This document shows, piece after piece, positions 11,492 to 22,689 of a DNA stretch of 64,000 bases (positions are counted from its first letter, which is position 1; each line of letters opens with the position of its first letter). Source of the stretch: Pleodorina starrii (taxonomy: Eukaryota; Chlorophyta; Chlorophyceae; Chlamydomonadales; Volvocaceae); contig BRXU01000001.1 of the NCBI GenBank assembly GCA_030267565.1, positions 4,898,001-4,962,000 on the forward strand, given 5' to 3'. The position numbers were made by a program, and so were the translations under genes. Below the pieces are notes generated by a model. It was not told the DNA's origin. It saw only the letters and a program-made list of their open reading frames with translations, and made no database searches.

Positions 11492-12574
11492 CCTTGCTAC
11501 GTAGTCACCAACCTCTCCGCTTCCTAGCGAGTGACTTCACGAGATATGCCGTAAGCGTGCTTGGTATGTAAGGGCATGCCACGCAACAGATGCAATATAT
11601 GGACGCAGTAGTGTAATGAGAAGGGTTCAAGCAAAGCTCATTACCTCTTCTCACTCTGGACTCTGCCCGAAATATGCCGTACTTGCATGTGTCGCTCGAA
11701 GCTCGAAGGTGTGCCCTACACCCACAGAGGAGTGGGCACTGGACTAAATGTTGCAAGTTTAAAGCTGTTGTTACTGTATGTATGCATCTTCGTGCCGGCG
11801 GAGGGGGACCCACGCACATCGTAACTGTTCCTGGCCAACCTCGCATTCCGTTTTGGGAGTAGGAGGCCCCCATTGACTCACTTGCCAAACTCAAAACCCG
11901 CTCGTCGCACGTCCAGCGCTGAAAACCGCCCGGGAGAAGGCAAGGTCCGTCGTCGTAGATAGCCTAGATTAGAGGAATCGACAGTTAAGGCGCAGGTTGC
12001 GACACATCAAACGAGCAGTTGTGGAGCTTGGTATCAAGGGCAGCACATCTGGGAGGTGGAGCCTGCAGAAGGCCAACAGGTTAGTCGGTGCATGTGAATA
12101 CCTCGGCGCAGTGTTGAAGGCTGTGGGCACAGAGGATGCGCGATGCATCATGGTAACCAATGTACTCCGCCGTTTGCGTCCTTTGACAAGAAGCTTCAAT
12201 TTCTTAACGCGGTCTGCCTGCTTTTCGCGCATTTGGCAACCAACGCGGCTGTATTGTAAATTTGGAAGCACGTGCAAAAATGTAGCGCCTGTATTTTGGC
12301 GGCCGCATGCGGCCTCCTGGCGCGACGGCTCCCGTCCAGACGGTCCCGTGCAGGCGACTCGTCACACTCATTTTTTTAAGAGCCTCCGCCCGCCTCGTCC
12401 TTACCGCAGCAGTACTGGCAACCGTCGATGGCGTAAGGCCTCATCATCGCGAAAGGCCGCGCGATCTCGACATAGTGTCAGCCTCTGCCGCATGGACACC
12501 TCGGAATCCGGTGAAGTCAGCCCTTGCTGACACGCCCGCCGCAGTGTCTCGGCTCCAGCTCTTCGAAGCGTCAC
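11492..12574. other. Intergenic between CMC2 and the downstream plus-strand gene
   Basis: The two genes are divergent, so this holds both promoters. An open frame around 11997-12230 (MRHIKRAVVELGIKG...) was noticed but has no recognised family or supporting splice sites. Confidence 0.35.
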
Positions 12575-13039
12575 ATGGCAAAGGTTCTGAGCTTGTTCCG
12601 CCGTAAGGCCAGTACAAGCGGCGATGGCGGCGCCGCGCCCCCGCCAGCGCCCCCGCCACCGCCGCGGCCCACCAAGCCGCGATCCACAAACGACGGCGAC
12701 GGCGGCGAAGCCGCCGCCGCCGCCGCCGAAGGCGACAGCGGCGAAGCCGCCGCCCCGACCCTTGCCCCGGAGGCGCCTATGGCGCAGGTCGTCGCGCGGC
12801 GGCAGTCACAAATCAACCTCAACAGGTACCTGGCGGGCGCGCCCAGCGGCCTCACCGCTGTCCTCAAGCAGCCCTCCCGCGGCGACCTCCTCCTAGAGCC
12901 CGCTCGCTCCCAGGGCAGCGGCTCTCTGCAACTCGCCTTCTCCGTCCAGCAGCATTCGCATTCGCAGTCACAGCACCACTTGGCGGCACAGCAGCTGTCC
13001 GCACAGCTGCAGGCGCAGTCCGGGTCCGCAGCCCGAGGC

Positions 13040-13071
<32 letters not shown>

Positions 13072-13642
13072 GCCTCAGCAGCAACAGCAGCAGCAGTCGC
13101 AGTCAGCATCCGGGGGTGCGGGCGGCGATGCGCCGCCTGTGAAGCCCCTGCGCGAGCGGCGCAAGTCCATGGCGGCTTCGGAGCTGGCGGCGAGCCTGCA
13201 CAACATCGACGTGACCCAGGCGGCAATGATCATGATGCCGGCGCGCCTCAAGCAGGAGCTTGTCGGTGCGCAGTCGTCCGCATCCCAGCCGCTGCCCAGC
13301 CTCATGTCGCTGCCCGTGCCGACGCGCGCCTCCGCGCCGCTGCCCGCCGCCATCCTCAGCGCGGATTCGTACTTGCTGGCGACCACAATGAGCGCCGCGG
13401 CCGGCGTCGCAGGGGCGACGGCTACGCCGCGACTGGAACGCAAGCCCTCCCTGATTCGAGAGGCGGTGGTCAAGGTCACGACGCAGCAGCAACAACCGGG
13501 ACCGACCCGTGGGTCGGCGGCGCAGGATTCGCCGTTCCGGAGCCAGGCGGCGGGGGACTCGGGGCCGGAACGGGCGTCCGGCGCGACCCTCGCCGCCCGG
13601 CGGGGCTCCATGGCGCCTGCGCTGGCGCAGCAACAGCAGCAA

Positions 13643-13673
<31 letters not shown>

Positions 13674-16000
13674 TGGCAGGCGGACCCAGCAGAGCGTCCA
13701 TGACCGTCGGCGGCCTCGGTTCGCCGCCGTCGCCGACCCATGGGGCGCAGCGCCGGTCGGAAGTGGGCGAGTCCGGGCCTGCGCTGCGGGCGCGGGGCAG
13801 CGTGGCTGTGGGGTTTGAGTCGTCGGGGGCGGCGCTGACGAGCAATGGCGGTCATCCGTTGAGCCCAACCGGGAACGGCAGCGGCGGCGGGCATCATCTG
13901 TTGCCGGGCGCGCCGAGCAGCAAGGACCTGCGACGCGGAGCCTTGACGACCCGCGGGTCGGAGATGTTGGCCATGGCGCTGTCGACGGCGAATGAGTACG
14001 ACGGACTGGCGGGCGCCGGCAGCTCAGCACAGTACGACGCGGTACGACTGCCCGTCATCGGCGGCAACGGGACGTCGACCCGTCGTGTCAACATCGACAC
14101 GCGGGAGCCCACTGTGCACGGAGGGGGAGGCGGCGGGCGCGGAGGTCTCACGGCGGCTGACGTGGCTGCGCTGTCGGAGGCGATCTCGTCGTACGAGTCC
14201 GAGGTGGGCGGGCGGGCTGCAAGCTCTCTTGGCGAGGGCTCGACAGCGAGGGGCGCGTCGCGTGGGATTTGGGGTTTTATGGTTTTAGGGTTTTAGGGTT
14301 TGTGCCACCCCATGCGTCGCTTGCTGGGCAGCAGATCTAGAGGCAGTCGGGGGGTGCGCGCGTGTGTGTGTGTGTGTGGCCAACCATAACCCTACATGCG
14401 CCTCCTCCCTCTCCCGCCAGGCTGCCCGGCTGCGCGCCATGGCAGTCCGCAAGGTGGACTCGCGCATCAAGCGGGCCGTCATGGACCGACGGCTGACGGC
14501 TGATGAGGAGGCGGTGGCTGCCCCCGCCTCCCTTCTGGAAGGCAGTGTGGCGGGCAGCCTGCTGGCGCCCCTCATGCGGCCCCAGCAGCCGGCGGGAGGC
14601 AACTCCAGGTGGGGAGGGGCTGGGGGAGCGGGGAGTGGGGGTTTAACGATGCGCTGCGAATGGGCGGGACGGGCAACGCAACACAGCACAGCACAGGACA
14701 GCGCAGCACAAGACAGCGCACGAAACAGTACAGCACGGAACGCAAGGCCGGCGGAGCACTGTCGTACACAGCACAGCACAGGAGGCACAAGAGGGATTGA
14801 GAGGGTGCAGTTAAAAGGGGCAGTGTGCGTTTGCGTGTCAGGCTGGCGGCGGGGCGAAGCCGCCAGTATCCCCTCGCCGACCCATGGGTCTCTTGCGCCC
14901 TAGTTCGCCACGGCGGGCCATACTTTGGCCTCGGCCGATCGCGGCCGCTCTTGCTCTGCTGCCGTCACGCCTGTGGCGGCACTCCTTGATTCTTTCCGCT
15001 GGCGGGCTATAGCGCTAGTGGCTAGCCCCTGCTGACCCGTGGGTCCGTTGACCGCGCAGGAACAACCTGCAGCAGCCGCCATCGCGCAGCGCGCCGCGGG
15101 GCTCGGTGCATGGGAACGGAGCGGGGACGGGGACTGGTGCGGGGGCGGCGGGCGGCGCAAGCGGACCCGCAGATGCGCTGACGCGGGCGAGGACGCGGCT
15201 GCAGGTGAGGACACAACACGGCTTGCGCGCCGGGACAGCTGGGTTTGCTGCAGTTAAATACGGTATCAACCCTGCGAGCGCTTGGGTTGATAACTTGATA
15301 TTGGGGAAGGGGAGGCCACGCGGCTGTAAAAGAGGGGGGCTGCTGTTGGTTTCGAGGCCCGGGGGAGGCCCGACTACCTGTGGGATGGCGGTTGTATCTG
15401 CCGTACCTTGACAAGCCCATTTGCCGTATGGGCCGCGCCGGGATGACTCGACGGTTTGCGGGTATCGTGGAGCCACGGTGAGGTTCCCGGTTGGCAACAA
15501 GGACACGGTACGACACGCGGTGTGGCCCATCCCTGAGACCCTGACGTGAGAGGGACGGCGGATGGGGCTTCAGGATGTTGGTGTCGTACCCATATACCGG
15601 ACTCAGGCGCGAAATGACTCGCCTGCTGCTGCTGCCGCTGCCGACTGCTGCAGGAAACGGAGGCGGAGACGAGCGAGGAGCTGAACCACTTGCGAAGGAA
15701 TTCGGTGGCGCCGCGGATGATCGGTGAGTGCTCCTTGTGGGGAGATCACATGGAGCGGTGTGCGTCCTCGGTGCGCGTGAGGCCCACTTGCACGAGTCCT
15801 CTGTCCCGCCCCTCTGATCCGCCCCTCGTCGACCTCCAACCGACCTCCACCGCCAGCTTTCACCACCCGTCCTGCTTCCCAGCGCCCTTGACCCCCCCTC
15901 CCCTCCCCTGATTAACCCCCGCCGGGGTAAACCCCCCCCTTGCTGCTCCGCAGCGCATGAACTGATGACGGAGCCACCGCCCGTGACCAGGCGCCGGTGA
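12575..16000 (+). CDS. Unrecognised low-complexity Gln/Ala/Ser-rich protein (5 exons)
   Basis: Exons 12575-14203, 14421-14608, 15060-15204, 15654-15723 and 15954-16000 join with consistent phases (donors GAG|GTGGGC, CAG|GTGGGG, CAG|GTGAGG, G|GTGAGT; acceptors all CAG) to give about 692 residues ending TRRR. The start MAKVLSLFRRKAST is chosen as the first ATG whose sequence looks protein-like; an in-frame ATG lies 17 codons upstream. The body is Pro/Ala-, Gln- and Gly-rich with short ordered islands: QINLNRYLAG, RERRKSMAASELAASLHNID, TPRLERKPSLIREAVVKV, and a helical segment spanning the exon 1-2 junction (ALSEAISSYESEAARLRAMAVRKVD, read in pieces). No known domain is recognised. An alternative donor at the last codons could extend the C-terminus. 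Confidence 0.6.
14277..14300 (+). repeat. Interstitial telomere-like TTTTAGGG repeats
   Basis: Tandem GGTTTTAGGGTTTTAGGG lies in intron 1 of the low-complexity gene. TTTTAGGG is the Chlamydomonas telomere unit and TTTAGGG the plant unit. Confidence 0.7.
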
Positions 16001-17477
16001 GCGCCGGTGAGCAGCCTCCTCCCATCCCGCAGTACACCCAACGGACCTTGTTGCCGTGAGGTGAGGTGAGGTGCAGCGCAGCGCAGCGCAGCGCAGCGGC
16101 TGCACACTGGCAGTCGCCAGGCACCCACCCCACCCAACCAGCCGCCGAACGACACTTCGGGACACTCCGCGTCTATCGCGCCGGCGGCCGCCGCAACCCG
16201 GCAGTGGGAGGAGCCTAGCGGCCGCAGACCGCAGGGGAGGTTTGCTCACTGCCTACGGCCCGCAGTGCATTGCACCTCGCCTGGCGCCGCGGAGGCGGCT
16301 GGGGGTAGCGGGCTGGTGGTGGTGGTGGTGGTGGCGGTGGTGGCGGAGGTGGTGGTGGTGGTGGTGGTGGTAGAAGCGGCGGCGGTGGTAGTAGCGGTGG
16401 TGGTGGCGGTGGTGGTTGCTTGTCTGCTGACGGCCAGCAGAAGCCTCCGGACAGCGCTCAGCTTCCTTCTTGTTGTTGTTGACCTGTTGACTGAACTACC
16501 AATTGACTGTATGACTAAAAGTACTGAATGACGGAGAGGTGACGGACGGCCGAGGCGAGCAGATGGGCGGCGACCCATCCACGGGAGCGAACTGGAGAAG
16601 GTGTTGTTGTGGGGGACGAAGCAGAGGAATGAGCGGACATGAGCGGATTGGGAGGCCGGCGACGGCTGTTGGCTGTTGGAACATACGGTATCCGAAAGAA
16701 TTGCTTTCGATGTCGCTCCGCAGCGAATGCTGCTGTTGCTGCTACTGCTGTGGCCACCGCGTTGAATATATAATTTTATTTCCTCCGTCGACGGCGGCTC
16801 CCTGGAGCGTTGTCGGTTGTCTGACCAGGTCGAGACCCAATCCCCGAATGCCACCGGACGTGGCGGCTGCGATCACCCGGTATGACTTTGACCTTTCTCT
16901 TGAGGCTCGTGACCTACCTTTCATTTTCCGTGCTTACTGATTACCACCGCCCACGCAAGCGTCGGCGGCGGGGGGGGGACGCTGACGGGGGCTGACGCTC
17001 GGACGACCCACCACCTCTTTTTCCCGGCTCCCTTGGCGCCCCTCTGTGTCAAGATGCACTGAGAATGAACCTGCCGTTGAAAACGGTGGGGGGACGCTGT
17101 ATATCTGTCTTATCTTGTTGCGGCGAGCGCGTGCTGCCTGCCTGCCCGCGTGCGTTTGGTGTGCAACTAGATGCCCAGCCCCAGGCATGCGCCTCACGGG
17201 CGTGAGCGAACCTGCGCAGGAGCCTTCGGCTTCGGCTTCGGGGTGTGTGTGTGTGTGTGACTTGACCCACCGCTCAGACGGCATTCGGTCGTTGAGTTGG
17301 CGCTTGGGACTCCACTGCCTTGTGCGAGGGCTTGCGTAGGGCTGTATGTATGTCTGTCAGTCTGAGACGCTTTCTTTTGAGTCCAGTTCCTGCACCGAAC
17401 CCACCGGGCTGCCTGTGATCTAAGCATTCAACTCCGTCCTTGTCGACTGCCGCAGCCGGCTGGGGCGCACACGGCTT

Positions 17478-17511
<34 letters not shown>

Positions 17512-19800
17512 GCGCATCAGCGTAGACGGTGACTGGCACCCATTTCCCGTGATTCTGCTCCGCTGCTCGTGCCGTGGTGTGACGTGGTAGTGTGTGCGTG
17601 TGTGTTTTAGTGCGCAGATTTTGGAGTGGTAGCTCAGACGTCGTCTCCCTCCGAGCAAGGCTATCTTCTCTTCCGCCATGCTGGGTTGGGGGCTGAGGCT
17701 GTGCTGACCTCTCGGGCGCATGCGCCGCCGCTTGAGTGCCCGTGACTCGTCCTGCACGGACTTCTTTCGTGGACTCAAGTGAATGTATCCGTTGTGACCC
17801 TCTGCGGGCAGCTCGCGGCACCCGCGGCACCCGCTGTACACTTGCCCGGCCACGACGCCGTATACGGTAACCCTAGTTATTAAAAAAATGGAAGTCGTTT
17901 CACTTGCTGCTGCTGCTGCTGCTGCTGCTGTTGCTGTTGCCTCATTGATGTCGAGAGCTAGCCGCCTTTTGGGGCACGGCGAAGGAGGCGCGAGGGCGTG
18001 GCGTGCGGAATGAAGGGAGGGCGGGCGGGAGGGAGGGAGGGAGGGGCGCTGCGGTGCCATCATGGTTTACTGTGGCATAGGCAGGGCTGCATGCATACGG
18101 TACGAGCACACACTCAAGGTACGACACATGGCATCGACGCATAAGAAGAAGAAGAAGAAGACGAGGACATGTTAATGACTGCTTGCTTGCTACCTACCTA
18201 CCCAGATGATGTGTCGTTCTTGGGCCTTATGAATCCGGTGGGACTGCGTTTGGGGAAATGGATCTTAGGGTTTTGGATCTTCTGAAAGGGTTTTGGATAT
18301 TCTGGAAATGGATCTTCTTCTCCTAGCGACCAGACTGCGATTGATGAATTGACGCAGGTGGTGGGGGTGGTGGTGGGGGTGGTGGTGGTGTGCGCTGTCT
18401 CTGACCTCATTTGGCTGATTTGGTTGAGCGCTGATCGGATGTCTTGTGGAGTGGCGCCCAACGACGGGCCCGCAACGGCCGCGGCTATGGGCGGCTTGAC
18501 GGCCGCTGGAAACCACATTTGCGGCGACGCAGTTTTTAAACCCTGAACATGCGGAAGCGGGCGACGACTGCGGGAAGGCGTGCGAATCGCGCGTTTTTAC
18601 TCCTGGGGTGTTGCACTCCACTCCACTCCTGGGTTGCGGTGCGGCCGCCTTTCCAGCGCATCGGGAGCGGCGATGCTGTGCAATGCAGCCTCCAGCCTGG
18701 CAACGCGCGTTGCCCCCTCAAGCGTACTGTGACCCTTTTTGGTGTCTTTTTTAGGGGGGGGGGAAGGTTTCTTTTTGGTGTTCCGTTCTTTCGAGGTTCT
18801 TTCCGGGATGGGTTCTTCTCCGGTGGAAGGGGGTAAGGAGCGGAGGGTTGGTGAGGACGGAGCGGTGGATCTGCCCGCTGGGTTGGCTTTGAGTATAATT
18901 TGGTCGCGGAATATTTTACTACGGTTGACCCCGCGTTGTACACTGCATTGTTGGCATTTGCTATTGCGACACGGAATGGTGGTGATGGTGGCTTGGGTGA
19001 AATATCAGGTTTACGAAGAAAGTTGTGTGACGGGCGCCAAAACCACCGGTTGGGGATTGCCTGAACAGGCGAGCTGGCGACGCGTCTTTTACCGGTGTGG
19101 AGTCCTTAGCCGGTTGGTGCCCTGTATGTGATCATTATGACGCCTCTTTCTCTTCTCCCTAGTTGCGTGTCAAAGTTGGGTGATGCAGGCACTGCTGCTG
19201 AAACCTCTCCCTCGTCGATCAGCGAGGTTCTGCCTCGTGCTGCGGCTGCGAACGTGAAGGTGATCGGACCACACTTTGGCTCCTGACCACACAGCCACAT
19301 GGACCGTGCCGAGTACGACGTGTCATGTGGCGTCGGTGCCGTATTTGATTTAATAAGTAAGGCCTGGGTACCGTACTTGGAGTTAACAAACTGATTCTGG
19401 GGCGACCCTAAGACGGGTTGGTTGGCATCCCAACGTGTGTCCGTCGTGCGTAGGGCAGATAATGTTACATGATGCAGATATTTATTGTACGGCGTGCCGG
19501 GAGCTTCCGGACGTGCGTGTAGATGTATATATAACCGCTCCGCTGCAGTCCCGCAGCGCCGCATGTAATTTGTGGGTCGCCTCCACAGAAATGAGCCTCC
19601 TCCACCCAGGCAGGAGGCCTTGTTTCTGTGCACCAGCGGACCGCCGGACCTGCCGGACGTGTAGGGTAATCTTCCACGGCTTCCGGGCTCCCTCTTGCCA
19701 GCCCCTCCGGTACATTCCCTTTTCCTTGGATGCACGCGCACACCCACTACTTAAGGTAAGTGCGGGTGTTTGCGTTCACAACGTGAACGACTGGTGACTG
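16001..19800. other. No gene recognised; GGT, CA and AAG microsatellites
   Basis: It contains a (GGT)n tract at about 16316-16420, a (CA)n tract at 17480-17508, GCT repeats at 17906-17930 and an AAG run near 18142-18160. Frames crossing these give poly-Val, poly-Thr or CVCV artefacts. No homologous exon was seen on either strand. Confidence 0.4.
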
Positions 19801-19849
19801 TCCGCTGAACGTTCGCTGAATGTTCAGCGAACAGTCACGGAGGACGTTC

Positions 19850-20450
19850 ACTGAATGTTCAGTGAGCGTTCGTCAAAGCCGTACGTTACGGACATCGCGC
19901 CGGGGGTGGCTCGGGTAGCCGGCGGGGGCCCCGGCCTGGATGAGCCCCCAAGAGCTTGTGCGAATAGGACCTCACGGGCAGAATCGGCGGATTTACAGGC
20001 CGCATCCTGGAGATACATGCGGTCATCCGGGGATTTCTTCGCGTCTGTGAATATCGCTAGGAGTTGGCACAGTGCGTCCGCCAGGTGGCCGACGTCAATG
20101 GTACTCCCGTCTTCCAAATACGCAATCATGGCCGCAGCTGCAGGTGCATGAAACGAAATGCCGGACCCGACAAAATGAATTGTCTGAGGATGCACGGCCG
20201 GCCAATTCTTGTCGAGAAGCAGCAGCGCCTTGCCAAGATCCATGTTGACTTTATGCAGAACTAGCCGGAAGACTTACTCATTCGGGAGTGGCGGAGGGAC
20301 CGGTGCGGGACCGGTGAGGGACCGGTGCGCTTGTAGGTCGTACTATTTCCGAAAATATTACGGCACGCATGCTCCAGCGCTGTTCCCGCGCACATAAAAG
20401 ATATTCACATAACTGGTTGGCCTTGTATCGGTTTGTTATATGTGCCCCAG
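19850..20450 (-). repeat. Dispersed repeat family, copy 1
   Basis: On the minus strand a frame at 20243-19848 begins MDLGKALLLLDK and continues HPQTIHFVGSGISFHAP. The near-identical frame recurs at 20822-20514 (MDIGKALLLLDK) and in part on the plus strand near 32690 and 32925. Upstream of it lies a near-palindrome, CGTACTATTTCCG...TACGGC (about 20338-20366). The protein family is not recognised; a transposon-borne frame is likely. Confidence 0.6.
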
Positions 20451-20479
20451 CAGCTTGAATCACTTAGGCACTATTCATA

Positions 20480-20960
20480 AGTGGAGGACATGACCATGCA
20501 ATTCTCTGAGCTATTACGCGTAGCACGGGATTGCATTAAACAAGCAGAGGACATCAAGGCCGTGCGTGATATAGCACTCATCGAGCTCGCGTGCCGCGCT
20601 CGCATCCGGGGATTTCTTCGCGTCTGTGATTATCGCTAGGAGTTGGCGCAGTGCGTTCGCCAGGTGGCCGACTTCAATGGTACTCTCGTCTTCCAAATAC
20701 GCAATTATGGCCGCAGCTGCAGGTGCATGAAACGAAATGCCGGACCCGACGAAATGAATTGTCTGAGGATGCAAGGCCGGCAAATGCTTGTCGAGAAGCA
20801 GCAGCGCCTTGCCAATATCCATGTTGACTTTATGCAGAACTAGCCGGCAGAGAAACTCGTTCGTGCCGGTGAGGGACCGGTGAGCTTGTAGGTCGTACTA
20901 TTTCCGAAAATAGTACGGCACGCATGCTCCAGCGCGCTGTTCCCACGCACATAAAAGGTA
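20480..20960 (-). repeat. Dispersed repeat family, copy 2
   Basis: Repeats the MD(I/L)GKALLLLDK frame of copy 1 with about 90% identity by eye, and has the palindrome CGTACTATTTCCGAAAATAG again near 20893. A plus-strand segment at 20490-20600 encodes ARDCIKQAEDIKAVRDIALIE; its reverse-complement twin is at 32350-32463. Confidence 0.6.
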
Positions 20961-22689
20961 TTCACTTGTTCTGGTCCACAATTGAGCGTCTCGACACAAC
21001 AGAGTGCTCAACCACAAAGAGCACTTCCAGAAAGTCACTGGCGCTAACATCTATAAGCTTTTTGTGATATGGGCGATAACGGGGATCTGGGCGGTCCCCG
21101 GCGTTTGAGTGAACGAAGAAACCCGCGTTTACCCGAGGTACTCCGCACACCGACCGACCAAGCCGTCGCTCCCGGACCCGGCACCCGACGTCAGCCAGGG
21201 AGCGCTCCGGCCTCCACCCTCCAGGTGCCTACATCTGCAAATCTAGCGCTTCCCAGGTAGAGCAGCCATCACAGGGTTGCCCGCTGGCTCCGCCCTGTGC
21301 CCTCCCAACCTTGAAATGGGGCTGGAGCACGCTTGTGGCATAATTAAAAAAAAAAAGTTAGGCTGAGTCCTCGGGGAGAGTTCCGGCAAAGCTTCAGCAG
21401 ATCTGACAGATGCGCTGCACGCCCAACTCCATATGCCCCCGGCACAGCAGCGTCCCAGTCTGTTCGGAGCCCCCCAGCATCGCGTCGCCACGCGGGGCGA
21501 CCCGGGGCTCTTGTGTCTAGCGCTCGGCGAGCCCTGCCCTTCTCCACACGGGAGAAGACAGCAGCGGTCATCGGTTCATTCTCCCTTCCCTTCCCTTCCC
21601 TCCCCTTGCGCGACCACCCTCCAGCGTGGTTGGGCAGTTGCAATACTTTTGCCGGCGGCGGTTACCGTCCGTTGCGGCGGCACAGGCAAACGGCAAGCGC
21701 TGACGGTTGGTAAGTGCACGAGGGTGCACGACATCCCCATCGGTGGCTTCCTCCCCAAATGTGACCCTGTGCAGCAACGGCGCGGTTGCCGCACTGCATC
21801 CGCAGCGCATTCACAGCTGTTAATGTATGCGGGGTTACGCACTCCCAGGCACTCCCCAACCATCGAGGACAGCGCTTATAATACCGCTCTTACAGTTTTC
21901 TGCGATGCTGATGGGCATCCGCAGAAAACAATAGATGTGGACACAGAAAAATAAGAGAGCGAATAACCCGGGGCGATTAAAAAAAGGCCGGAAGTGGGTT
22001 TCGGAGAGCAGTTCGGAAAGCTTGCCAACTCGTGCCTCTGGAAGTTCGCAAGAGCGAAGGCGAATTTGTGCTGGTTTATGCTTGGTTGCCTTGCTCATTA
22101 GCGCTCTCCCGGCAATTTGTCACTGCTAGCAGCTTTTTAGCGCCATTCCTTGATTCTGCATAAGCCTGGGCGATCTCTTCGAAGTATCGTGAGTACTATG
22201 ATACCAGTTGTCTCGAATGTTGATTGCTATCAGACTATCTGTGTTCGCGAGAGGTACCTTTCGGCAGATCGAATCTCGGCACGGCGTCACACAGGGTTCC
22301 ACCGAGCGGGAAGGAATGCTTTTTGCCTGTTCCAAATAGCGGAATTCATGTTGCTTGTAGTTGTTCGACGATCTTAGTATCGGCGCTTCGCAGTGGGTTG
22401 CCGCCGCGCCCGCCGGCGTCCATCGTTGTGGTTGCGCTCTGCAGCCCGACAGATAAACATGTAATTGTGCGATAATCGCACTGGACCGTATCCCCGAGGC
22501 ACTCGCAAACTTGGGCCGTGCAGCAACTCCTCAAGTCGGCCCCACATTCCTCACGCCCTCTACCACACCCATACCCGTACACCCAGCAGGCGGAGCAACA
22601 CCAGGCGGTTGCCTTCCGACCGCAAATCCTTCCCCCTCCCCCCGGGTTAGTCATCCATTGGCAGCAGCGGCGTGTGCCGGCCTTCGCGA
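20961..22689. other. No gene recognised upstream of the EXD1-like gene
   Basis: Includes an A-run at about 21345-21355 that could mark a retroelement tail. No coding similarity was seen. The last few hundred bases should contain the EXD1-like promoter. Confidence 0.35.
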